11,096 nucleotides of DNA from an uncultured Oscillospiraceae bacterium (lineage in GTDB: Bacteria > Bacillota > Clostridia > Oscillospirales > Oscillospiraceae), in assembly GCA_900752445.1 (NCBI GenBank), contig CAADVN010000063.1, forward strand, positions 1 through 11,096, written 5' to 3'. The notes beneath the pieces were generated by a model. The model saw only the letters and a list, made by a program, of their open reading frames with translations, ran no database searches and was not told the origin of the DNA. This document shows, in pieces, positions 1 through 6,951 of this stretch. Both the position numbers and the translations under genes were made by a program. Position 1 is the first letter of the stretch. Each line of letters begins with the position of its first letter.

Positions 1-1
1 A

Positions 2-1072
2 AGGAAAAAGACATTGGCTCTGCTGCTTGGCGTACGGATGCTGGTTCCCGTACCCGCCGGCTGCGGCGACCCAGCCGCGACGGAGACCCCGACTCCGACC
101 GAGAATGTGCCCGACCCCACAGAAAACCCGGGCGGAGAGGTCGAAGATACAGGCTTCACCCTGCCCGAAGCCCCGTCCAGCCCTGTACTCATCCAGTTTG
201 CCGGCGGAGCGAGCAGCGGTACGTTTTTCCTTATAGCAAACGCCATGGCCCAGGTGCTAAACAACAACTATTCCGATTACGTTAAGTGCTCTACCCAGGC
301 CACCTCTGGCAGCGTCGAGATACTCAACCTGCTTGAGAACGGCGAGATTGATTTCGGGTGGAGCCAGTCCGGTATGGCTGCCCAGGCCGTCGAGGGCGTA
401 GACCCCTTTGATACACCGCATACCAACATTGCCTCTGTAGTTTACGGATACCCTAATGTGTGCCAGATCGTTGTAACCAAAGATAGCGGCATCGACACCG
501 TGGATGACCTTGTAGGCCACACCTTCTCCGTTGGCGGCTTAGGCAGCGCAGCAGAGCTCAATATGCGCGACATCTGCTCTGTCTACGACATCAATTACGT
601 TGATGACGGTGACTTCAGGCCCGAGTATGCCAGCGATAACGACTACCCCGACATGATAGCCAATCGTCAGATAGACGGCGGCTTTTCTGCGGCTGCCATC
701 GGCGCCTCCGCTGTTGTCAACGCCATGACAACCGGCAACTGCAAGCTCGTTTCTCTCAGCGACGAGGCCATCGACGCCCTGTGCGAGATGAATCCCGCCT
801 ACTTTGAGTACGTTATTGAAGCGGGTACCTATGCTAACCAGGACGAGGATATTAAAACCGTCGCTGTAGCAAATTACATCTATTGCAGGGCAGACCTTGA
901 CGACACCACTGTGCAGGTGTTCCTGGACGCCATCTTCAGCAATATAGACGAGCTCGCCCTTGCGCACTCTGCGGTAGAGAACATCACCGCCGACACCGCA
1001 GTCAGCGGCCTGACCGTTCCCCTGCACCCGGCCGCTGAAGCTTATTACAAGGCGGTAGGTATTATAAACTGA
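2..1072 (+). CDS. TAXI-family TRAP transporter solute-binding lipoprotein (5' truncated by window edge)
   Basis: Extracytoplasmic receptor that captures a small, probably anionic, substrate and delivers it to the TRAP permease encoded next. The visible frame opens with RKKT, a hydrophobic stretch and a lipobox-like PAGC, so it should be a lipoprotein anchored to the outer face of the membrane. The true start lies just left of the window; TTG at 14 is only the first in-window start-like codon, and the frame is open before it. After a Pro/Thr/Glu-rich linker (TETPTPTE) the TAXI signature appears: GGASSGTFFLIANAMAQ, then ATSGSVEILNLLENGEIDFG, typical of the NMT1/TAXI fold, and the protein ends about 350 residues later as expected for the family. 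The h-region is unusual in carrying an Arg and two prolines. TAXI ligands known in the literature include glutamate and 2-oxoglutarate, but the ligand here cannot be read from sequence. Family assignment is firm; substrate unknown. Confidence 0.93.
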   Translation, partial: RKKTLALLLGVRMLVPVPAGCGDPAATETPTPTENVPDPTENPGGEVEDTGFTLPEAPSSPVLIQFAGGASSGTFFLIANAMAQVLNNNYSDYVKCSTQATSGSVEILNLLENGEIDFGWSQSGMAAQAVEGVDPFDTPHTNIASVVYGYPNVCQIVVTKDSGIDTVDDLVGHTFSVGGLGSAAELNMRDICSVYDINYVDDGDFRPEYASDNDYPDMIANRQIDGGFSAAAIGASAVVNAMTTGNCKLVSLSDEAIDALCEMNPAYFEYVIEAGTYANQDEDIKTVAVANYIYCRADLDDTTVQVFLDAIFSNIDELALAHSAVENITADTAVSGLTVPLHPAAEAYYKAVGIIN

Positions 1073-1088
1073 ATTCACGGGATAAAAC

Positions 1089-1122
1089 ACCACAAAATCC
1101 CACGGTAGTGGGATTTTGTGGT
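1089..1122 (+). promoter_or_regulatory. Intercistronic stem-loop between binding protein and permease
   Basis: A perfect 15-bp inverted repeat (ACCACAAAATCCCAC at 1089-1103, its complement at 1108-1122) closes on a GGTA loop. It starts 16 nt after the binding-protein stop and ends 36 nt before the permease start. No T-run follows (next bases are ATGAAGGG), so it is not a canonical intrinsic terminator. By analogy with hairpins behind other binding-protein genes, it could protect the 3' end of the upstream message or partly attenuate transcription, giving more receptor than permease. That role is inference. Confidence 0.7.
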
Positions 1123-1158
1123 ATGAAGGGCAAATGACATCAAGAAAGGAGTTCCTCA

Positions 1159-3213
1159 ATGCACCCAAACGACAACGAAAACCACGAGGAAGCGGCTGTG
1201 CGCGTGGTGCAGGAGACGGCAGATAAGGCGGAGCAAACTGCGCCGGAGTCTGACAAAGACCAAAAGGTCGCGGAAATAATCGAGAATGCCACTAACATGT
1301 CCAGCGAGGAACTGGACGACATGATAGCGAAGGTAGAGGTGGAGTCGCAGTTCCGCGATCTAAGGGGATTTTTCGGTATTGTTGTGGCCGTGCTTTCGGT
1401 CATGATGGCGATCTTCCACTTTTGGCTGGCCGGCTTCAGCCCCATCACGGGATCAAAGGCGCGCATAATACACTTGGCTTTTGCGCTGTGCCTGACGTTC
1501 CTGGTGTACCCGATAAGTAAAAAATGGAATAAACTCACGCTGTATGACGTTTTGCTGGCGATTGCCGGTGCGACTGTGAACATATATCTATTCCTGAACG
1601 TGGACCGCATAGCGCTTAACGCCGGCACGCTTACCACGTTGGATTTGATAATGGGCGGCATTACGATCGTGCTTGTGATCCTGGGAGCTAGGAGGGCGCT
1701 GGGGCCGGCACTGTCGATCATCAGTGTCATCGCACTTCTATATGCGTACTTCGGGCCGTATCTGCCGGAGTTTATGATGCACAGGGGATATTCGATCAGC
1801 CGGCTCATAAATCACCTGTACATCTCGCTCGAGGGCATCTACGGCACGCCGCTCGGCACGACGTCGAGCTACGTATTCCTGTTTGTCATGTTTGGCGTGT
1901 TCCTGTCTGAGACCGGCCTGAGCGAGTTTTTGACGAATGCGGCCATGTGTGTAGCTGGTACGAAGCCCGGAGGCCCGGCAAAGATGGCCATCGTATCGAG
2001 CGGCTTTTTCGGGATGATATCAGGCAGCGCGCCTGCAAATGTCGTCACGACCGGCGCTTTCACGATTCCGCTCATGAAGGAGATGGGCTATAAGGCGCAT
2101 TTTGCCGGAGCTGTCGAGGCGGTCGCCTCCACCGGCGGGCAGATAATGCCTCCGGTCATGGGCACGGCAGCCTTTATAATGGCTGAGATCCTCGGTATTT
2201 CCTACCGCTCTATAATCTTTATGGCGATAATACCTGCCATACTTTACTATGTGGCGCTGTGGTTCTTCGTAGACCTGGAGGCACGCAAGTGCGGGCTTAC
2301 AGGGCTCAAAAAGGAGCAGCTGCCAAAGCTGCGCGAATCCTTCAAGACAAACGCAATAATGCTTTTACCGGTCATCCTGATGCTGGTGCTCATTCTGCGC
2401 AGCTACACGGCATACTTTGCTGCTTTCTGGAGTACGGTATTGCTTATCGTGCTCAGCATGTTCAACAAGAAGACCAGGCTGAACCCCAAAAAGCTGCTCA
2501 ACGCAATTCTCAAGGGCGTCAAGCAGACAATTTCCGTGTCCATGGCCACCGCTGTGGTTGGCATCATCATAGGTATTGTGAACATCACTGGCCTCGGCCT
2601 GCAGCTTGCAAACCTCATCATCACCATCTCCGGCGGACACCTGCTGATCACCATGATCCTGACGATGCTTGCCTGCTTCATCCTCGGCATGGGCCTGCCC
2701 ACCTCGGCCGCCTATATCGTGGCCGCCGCCGTAGCACCCACCGCCATGGTAAAAATGGGTGTGCCTGTCGAAGCCGCGCACATGTTCATATTCTACTACG
2801 CTTGCCTGTCCTCCATCACACCGCCTGTTGCCCTTGCTTCCTTTGCGGCTTCCGGCCTGTGTGGAGCACCCACCGGCAAGGTCGGCTGGATGGCCGTCAG
2901 GCTCGGTATCATTGGCTTTGTCGTGCCGTACATGTTCGTGTATTCGCCAGAGCTGCTGATGCAGGGCGAGGCGTTGAGGATAATATTGGCATTTATTACG
3001 GCTTGCGTGGGCGCATTCTGCACGGCAGCGGCGCTGCAGGGATATTTCCGCACAAATGCCAGCTGGTATGTCCGCATAATGATGGGCGTCGCTGCACTTC
3101 TGATGATAGATTCCGGCTTGGTGACAGACTCCATTGGTATAGCGCTTATCGCTGTGTCCTTTGCCATTCAGACCATCAGACTCAGGAAAGAGCAGAGGCT
3201 TGCCAAGGCATGA
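1159..3213 (+). CDS. TRAP transporter fused permease subunit (4TM + 12TM, TAXI type)
   Basis: Integral membrane subunit of a TRAP transporter, importing the ligand of the adjacent TAXI receptor using an ion gradient (Na+ in characterised TRAP systems) rather than ATP. At 684 residues it has the length of the fused small (DctQ-like) and large (DctM-like) permeases that accompany TAXI receptors. Residues 1-70 are a hydrophilic, strongly acidic tail; membrane segments begin at about 71. DctM-like hallmarks are visible: GTPLGTTSSYVFLFVMFGVF near 227, SGSAPANVVTTGAFTIPLMK near 286, GGQIMPPVMGTAAFIMAE near 327, and LGMGLPTSAAYIVAAAVAPT near 508. The start is set by AAAGGAG at 1145-1151, 7 nt before ATG. 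Twelve nt separate its stop from the next gene, so co-transcription is very likely. The long acidic N-tail is the only odd feature. Confidence 0.95.
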   Translation: MHPNDNENHEEAAVRVVQETADKAEQTAPESDKDQKVAEIIENATNMSSEELDDMIAKVEVESQFRDLRGFFGIVVAVLSVMMAIFHFWLAGFSPITGSKARIIHLAFALCLTFLVYPISKKWNKLTLYDVLLAIAGATVNIYLFLNVDRIALNAGTLTTLDLIMGGITIVLVILGARRALGPALSIISVIALLYAYFGPYLPEFMMHRGYSISRLINHLYISLEGIYGTPLGTTSSYVFLFVMFGVFLSETGLSEFLTNAAMCVAGTKPGGPAKMAIVSSGFFGMISGSAPANVVTTGAFTIPLMKEMGYKAHFAGAVEAVASTGGQIMPPVMGTAAFIMAEILGISYRSIIFMAIIPAILYYVALWFFVDLEARKCGLTGLKKEQLPKLRESFKTNAIMLLPVILMLVLILRSYTAYFAAFWSTVLLIVLSMFNKKTRLNPKKLLNAILKGVKQTISVSMATAVVGIIIGIVNITGLGLQLANLIITISGGHLLITMILTMLACFILGMGLPTSAAYIVAAAVAPTAMVKMGVPVEAAHMFIFYYACLSSITPPVALASFAASGLCGAPTGKVGWMAVRLGIIGFVVPYMFVYSPELLMQGEALRIILAFITACVGAFCTAAALQGYFRTNASWYVRIMMGVAALLMIDSGLVTDSIGIALIAVSFAIQTIRLRKEQRLAKA

Positions 3214-3225
3214 GGAGGTTGCTCA

Positions 3226-4086
3226 ATGAAAACAGAAGAGGAACTGCTGCAGCTGAGGACTGCAAGGTTTGCCGAGCAGATCAGACTTGAGACGATAAAA
3301 GAGCTGGTGTCGCTGGGCTTTGGGCATATAGGCGGCTGCATGTCGATATGCGAACTGCTGGCTGTGCTGTACTCAGGTGGCATGAGGCGCTGGGGTGAAG
3401 CTGGAGGGGATATCTTCATATGCTCCAAGGGCCATGCCGGGCCGGCGGTCTACGCTGCCCTGGCACTGAGCGGCAGCATGCCGTTGTCGATGCTCAATGA
3501 GCTCAACAGGCCCGGCACGAGGTTGCCGAGCCACTGTGACAGAAGGCTCACGCCCGGTGTGGATATGACCACTGGTTCTTTGGGCCAGGGCTTGTCCGTA
3601 GGCGTAGGCGCTGCGCTTGGCAGGCGTTTGGATGGGCTGGACTCTCGTGTGTATGTGCTCATCGGCGATGGCGAGGCACAGGAGGGACAAATCTGGGAAG
3701 CGGCCATGGCCGCTTCCCAGTACGGGCTGTCGAACCTGGTGGCATTTATTGACTACAATAAATACCAGATAAACGGCGCTGTGAACGAGGTCAACGATAT
3801 CTGCAACTTTGCTGATAGGTTTGCTTCCTTCCGCTGGAGCACGCTCAGTGTGAACGGCCATGACGTAGGGGCTGTGCGAAGCGCCATAGAGGATGCGCGC
3901 AGTTCCAAGCGCCCAACGGCTATAATCCTGGATACGGTGAAGGGATATGGCTGTAAATACGCTCTTGAACAGCCCCGGTGCCACAGCCTGAATATGCCGG
4001 CTGATAAACTACAGGAGTCCATCGCTCTCACGAAAGAGAGGATTGCGGCATACAGCCGAGCCTTGGAAGGAGGCGAGAACTCATGA
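3226..4086 (+). CDS. Transketolase, N-terminal (thiamine-diphosphate-binding) subunit
   Basis: First half of a split transketolase; with the next gene product it should form a ThDP- and Mg-dependent enzyme moving a two-carbon ketol unit between a ketose donor and an aldose acceptor in the cytoplasm. Motifs in order: GHIGGCMS (His34), SKGH (His69), TPGVDMTTGSLGQGLS (109-123), the ThDP/Mg motif GDGEAQEGQIWEA (146-158) completed by DYNKYQING with Asn177, and the closing DTVKGYG. Its 286 residues match stand-alone N-subunits, so this is a natural split and not a broken gene. GAGGAGG at 3212-3218, overlapping the permease stop, sets the ATG. The coding sequence holds a perfect 28-bp palindrome at 3693-3720. 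In a transporter operon with no other pentose-phosphate genes, a specialised catabolic substrate is more likely than housekeeping function, but that is inference. Confidence 0.95.
   Translation: MKTEEELLQLRTARFAEQIRLETIKELVSLGFGHIGGCMSICELLAVLYSGGMRRWGEAGGDIFICSKGHAGPAVYAALALSGSMPLSMLNELNRPGTRLPSHCDRRLTPGVDMTTGSLGQGLSVGVGAALGRRLDGLDSRVYVLIGDGEAQEGQIWEAAMAASQYGLSNLVAFIDYNKYQINGAVNEVNDICNFADRFASFRWSTLSVNGHDVGAVRSAIEDARSSKRPTAIILDTVKGYGCKYALEQPRCHSLNMPADKLQESIALTKERIAAYSRALEGGENS
3693..3720. repeat. Perfect 28-bp palindrome inside the transketolase N-subunit gene
   Basis: Each 14-nt half reads CTGGGAAGCGGCCA on its own strand, with no mismatch and no spacer; symmetry stops exactly at both ends (T opposite T at 3692/3721). 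It covers codons for W156 to Q164, just behind the ThDP motif. As RNA it could fold into a 12-bp GC-rich stem with a CATG loop. Function unknown. Confidence 0.85.
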
Positions 4087-5066
4087 CGCAGGTCATATAT
4101 GACGGCAGCCTTGAGGAACTGGATATGAGGCAGCAGTTTACAGCCGCGATGGACGAGCTTATGGAACGTGACAGCCGGGTAGTGCTTGGCGACGCTGACG
4201 TGGGCTTCTCGGTATACGGCGGAAGGCTACAGGAGCTGCACAGCAAATATGGAGACCGCTTTTTTGACGTAGGCATCCAAGAGGCGAACCTTGTCGGCAC
4301 TGCCGCCGGGCTTTCACTGGTGGGTAAGCTTCCATACGTTGTGACCTTCGCGCCTTTTATCACACGCCGGGCCTACGATACGGTATTCATCTCACTGGCC
4401 TACGCAGGATTGGGAGCCAAACTTTTCGGCTGCGCCCCGGGCTTCACCTCAGCCTACAACGGTGGCAGCCACAGTGCGCTGGAGGATGTGGGCATCATGC
4501 GCTGCATACCCGGCATAACCATAATAGACGTCACGGACGGCACTATGATGCGCAGCGTAGTATTTGACGTCAGCAACAAGGACGCGCTATATTACATACG
4601 TATGCCGCGCGGCGTCAAGGTGCCGAAGGTGTACGGGCCCGGCACACGGTTCCAATATGGGCAGGGCATCATCCTCAGAAGCGGGCGCGACCTCACCATA
4701 GCTGCGGCAGGGCTCATGACTGCCAGAGCATTGGAGGCAGCTGAGTCCCTGGCAGTCAAAGGCATATCGGCTGAGGTCATAGACGTGTTCACGATAAAGC
4801 CCTTGGATAAGGAATTGCTGTGCTCAAGCGTGGCCCGGACCGGAGCGCTGGTGTGCTGTGAGAACCATAGGGAGATAGGCGGGCTGTGCTCCGCCGCGTC
4901 GGAAGCCCTGGCGGAGGCTGGACTCGGCTGCCCGCTCGGCAAGGTCGCCGTAACGGATCGCTTTGGAGAGGTCGGCTCGGTAGGCTATCTGTCCGAAGCC
5001 TACGGCCTCACGGCAGCGGATATAGCAGCCCGCGCCGAACAGGTCCTGGCTGCCAAGCGCCGCTGA
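4083..5066 (+). CDS. Transketolase, C-terminal (pyrimidine-binding) subunit
   Basis: Second half of the split transketolase, carrying the domain that contacts the aminopyrimidine ring of ThDP and the C-terminal transketolase domain. It starts inside the stop of the N-subunit gene (ATGA overlap at 4083-4086), which favours translational coupling and equal amounts of the two chains. The catalytic Glu is Glu67 in DVGIQEANLVG; common split transketolases have GIAEQN at this place, so the residue after Glu is Ala instead of Gln. Next come YVVTFAPFITRRAYD, the loop NGGSHSALEDVGIMRCIPG, and a C-terminal domain with SAEVIDVFTIKPLD and CCENHREIGGL. The 327-residue length suits the family. Together with the N-subunit it forms one active site across the dimer. 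Known split transketolases act in ordinary pentose metabolism and in specialised pathways such as apulose-4-phosphate or sulfofructose breakdown; which applies here is not shown. Confidence 0.94.
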   Translation: MTQVIYDGSLEELDMRQQFTAAMDELMERDSRVVLGDADVGFSVYGGRLQELHSKYGDRFFDVGIQEANLVGTAAGLSLVGKLPYVVTFAPFITRRAYDTVFISLAYAGLGAKLFGCAPGFTSAYNGGSHSALEDVGIMRCIPGITIIDVTDGTMMRSVVFDVSNKDALYYIRMPRGVKVPKVYGPGTRFQYGQGIILRSGRDLTIAAAGLMTARALEAAESLAVKGISAEVIDVFTIKPLDKELLCSSVARTGALVCCENHREIGGLCSAASEALAEAGLGCPLGKVAVTDRFGEVGSVGYLSEAYGLTAADIAARAEQVLAAKRR

Positions 5067-5094
5067 GCGGGTATCAGCGCAGAAGGGAGAGAAC

Positions 5095-6138
5095 ATGAAG
5101 TCATTAGCGGCAGTAATAACTGCGCCACGAAAATTCGAATATATAGAGCAGGAGCTGCCTCCACTGGGTGAGCACGATATCCTTGTGCGTATTGACTCAG
5201 TAGGGCTATGCCACAGCGATTTGCCCAGATACACCGGCAAGGCAACCATATCTGTCTCCGAACGCGGTTACAGGCAGTCAGAGCCCGTCAAGTTTCCCTG
5301 CATGGTGGGGCATGAGCCGGTCGGCACGGTCATTGACAAGGGCAGCGCAGTAAAGAGGTATGACATTGGTGACCACATTTCCGGGCATATGCCCACCTGC
5401 TTCAGGACCCATCTGGTAATACCAGACAGCGCCATGGTATTCAAACTGCCCGCTCTGGGCGTAGACTACAGATACTGTGTCGCAGAGCCGCTGGGCTGCA
5501 TCGTCAACATATTGAATATGGCAACGATGGTTGAACCGGGATATACAGCGGTAGTGGGCTGCGGGCATCTCGGCCTGCTCACTATCTCAGGGCTTAGAAG
5601 CCTTGGAGTCAGAGGGATAACTGCCCTGGACCTTGACGATGGACGCCTTGCGCTGGCACGACACTTTGGCGCGGAGTTCTGCATTAACCCTGCAAAGGAA
5701 AACGCGCGGGAAAAGGCTTGCGATATGACCGGCGGACACTTTTTTGACACAGTTATGGAGATAACGGGCAGCATCAAGGGCCTGCAGACGGCTTGCAGCA
5801 TTGTCAAGTTTGCGCATGTGAACGGTATGCAGAACACGTCCTATCACGGGCGGGGCAGGATACTATCCAGCTCGGTTTACGGCGGCGAGGAAATATTCCC
5901 GTTCGGCCTGGCACACGACCTGATGCTCAAGACTCCCGACGTTTTCAACGTCCACCCCTCGTCGTCGGCCGACGTGCTGGCAAACGACATCCGAGGCGTG
6001 GAAATGTTTGCACAGGGCAGCCTGCCCTTGCATGAGATGATAACCCACACATGCGCTTTTTCACAGTTGCCAACAGGTTTTGGCTGGCTGGAAAGCCCGC
6101 CAGAGGGCTATAACAAGGGCTTGGTGCTCTTTGATTGA
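5095..6138 (+). CDS. Zinc-dependent medium-chain alcohol/polyol dehydrogenase
   Basis: Cytoplasmic MDR-superfamily oxidoreductase expected to interconvert a secondary alcohol and a ketone (or primary alcohol and aldehyde) with NAD(H). The GroES-like catalytic domain has GLCHSDL (Cys39), GHEPVGTV (His73-Glu74) and CVAEPLGC (Glu131 and neighbours), the usual catalytic-zinc ligands. The Rossmann fold has VVGCGHLG (GxGxxG at 155-160) and an acidic residue (Asp179) ending strand beta-2, which fits NAD rather than NADP. The lobe that normally holds four structural-zinc cysteines is short (SGHMPTCFRTHLV) and has only one Cys, so the structural zinc site appears absent. ATG follows AGAAGGGAGAG after a 28-nt gap from the transketolase. 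A likely role is making or reducing a ketose around the transketolase step, but the substrate cannot be read from sequence. Confidence 0.9.
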   Translation: MKSLAAVITAPRKFEYIEQELPPLGEHDILVRIDSVGLCHSDLPRYTGKATISVSERGYRQSEPVKFPCMVGHEPVGTVIDKGSAVKRYDIGDHISGHMPTCFRTHLVIPDSAMVFKLPALGVDYRYCVAEPLGCIVNILNMATMVEPGYTAVVGCGHLGLLTISGLRSLGVRGITALDLDDGRLALARHFGAEFCINPAKENAREKACDMTGGHFFDTVMEITGSIKGLQTACSIVKFAHVNGMQNTSYHGRGRILSSSVYGGEEIFPFGLAHDLMLKTPDVFNVHPSSSADVLANDIRGVEMFAQGSLPLHEMITHTCAFSQLPTGFGWLESPPEGYNKGLVLFD

Positions 6139-6186
6139 CGATGTTTACAGATATGGCGATTCACACCGCATGGAGGAGAGTTTTAA

Positions 6187-6639
6187 ATGATCGTTACAAA
6201 CCAAGCGCATGTGCTGGACTATCTTGGCATCAACACGAACTTGGACAAGGCCCTGAGCTTCATAGCCGAGACGGATATTTCGTCCCTTGATGACGGCAGC
6301 TATCCGATAGACGGTGAAGACGTGAGGGTGAAAGTGCAACACATGCGCACAAAAAATTCGCAGGAGGCCAGACTGGAAGCTCATGAGGCCTATGCCGACA
6401 TACAAATGCTGCTGGAGGGCACCGAGCGCATAGGCTGGCGCTTCAGGGATGCGGGCTTGTGCGAGACCGAGGCAGCACCGGAACGCGATATCTGGTTCTA
6501 CGAAGGGAGCTATGAACAGCTGGAACTTAGACCGGGTTGGCTCGCGATAGTATTCCCGGACGACGTGCACGCCCCGGGACTATGCCCGGAGGAGCCTTCC
6601 AGTATACGAAAAGCCGTGTTCAAAGTGCGGCTGAAATGA
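6187..6639 (+). CDS. YhcH/YjgK/YiaL (DUF386) family cupin-like protein
   Basis: A 150-residue protein of the family that includes E. coli YiaL, YhcH and TabA and the beta subunit of the evolved beta-galactosidase. These are double-stranded beta-helix proteins often found in sugar, sugar-acid or sialic-acid operons; the biochemical role is poorly settled. Diagnostic parts are AHEAYADIQMLLEGTERIGW (residues 65-84; His66, Asp71, Gln73, Glu77 and Glu80) and FPDDVHAPGL (123-132, His128), which includes the conserved metal-site histidines of the family, and a closing RKAVFKVRLK. ATG follows GGAGG at 6172-6176. As the last gene of the transporter operon it fits a carbohydrate-type substrate. It could help open, isomerise or protect a sugar intermediate, but that is inference. 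Confidence 0.92.
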   Translation: MIVTNQAHVLDYLGINTNLDKALSFIAETDISSLDDGSYPIDGEDVRVKVQHMRTKNSQEARLEAHEAYADIQMLLEGTERIGWRFRDAGLCETEAAPERDIWFYEGSYEQLELRPGWLAIVFPDDVHAPGLCPEEPSSIRKAVFKVRLK

Positions 6640-6822
6640 GCAAAAAGTATAGATGATTGGCCTCAGTCTGCGATTGCACTTGTAAAAGGAGGTTGTCATC
6701 GTCAAAGCCGGACTCAACCGTAAGGTTGACGCCTATAAAGCATCGAATCTAATAGAGCCCAAAAGGCATCTGCTGCTTGCGATCCATGGTGTTCAGTTTG
6801 TCCTTGGCGGTCTTGCTTACAT
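6640..6822 (+). other. Non-coding stretch with an orphan Shine-Dalgarno
   Basis: No intact gene is seen. AAAAGGAGG at 6684-6692 is a near-perfect ribosome binding site, but no ATG, GTG or TTG follows at useful spacing. ATC at 6698 opens a frame (VKAGLNRKVDAYKASNL...HLLLAIHGVQFVLGG) that runs through the downstream terminator hairpin to 6925, so the last part is unlikely to be real coding. A small hairpin, TCAACC-GTAA-GGTTGA (6714-6729), has a GNRA-type loop. It may be a lost small gene or part of the operon's 3' leader to the terminator. Confidence 0.4.
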
Positions 6823-6876
6823 CTCCATATGCGCGAAAAAGCCCAGCTTTTGCTGGGCTTTTTCGCGCATATGGAG
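6823..6876. terminator. Bidirectional intrinsic terminator within a 25-bp perfect hairpin
   Basis: Arms 6823-6847 and 6852-6876 are perfectly complementary over 25 bp with a TTTT loop. The core GCCCAGC-TTTT-GCTGGGC is preceded by AAAAA and followed by TTTTT, giving a proper GC stem plus U-tract on either strand. On + it would end the TRAP/transketolase operon; on - it would stop read-through from the lipoprotein operon and across the IS remnant. The outer arms (CTCCATATGCGCG) extend well beyond what a terminator needs. Confidence 0.88.
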
Positions 6877-6951
6877 TAGAATCGTCTCGGGAGGCGATGG
6901 CGATGCAGGTGCGAGAGAAAATTGACAGGGACCTGATCGAGCCTGCGAAGG

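Noticed and set aside
539..1168. 209-residue open frame on - across the TAXI receptor gene
   Set aside because: Antisense shadow of a strong coding gene; no recognisable family and it runs across the intercistronic hairpin.
2259..3290. 343-residue open frame on + overlapping the permease
   Set aside because: It is a different frame of the well-supported TRAP permease gene. Its product is rich in His/Arg/Cys without any domain and has no ribosome binding site.
6135..6163. Possible promoter before the DUF386 gene (TTGACG at 6135)
   Set aside because: No acceptable -10 box at 16-18 nt spacing, and the 48-nt gap with a good ribosome binding site fits co-transcription with the operon.
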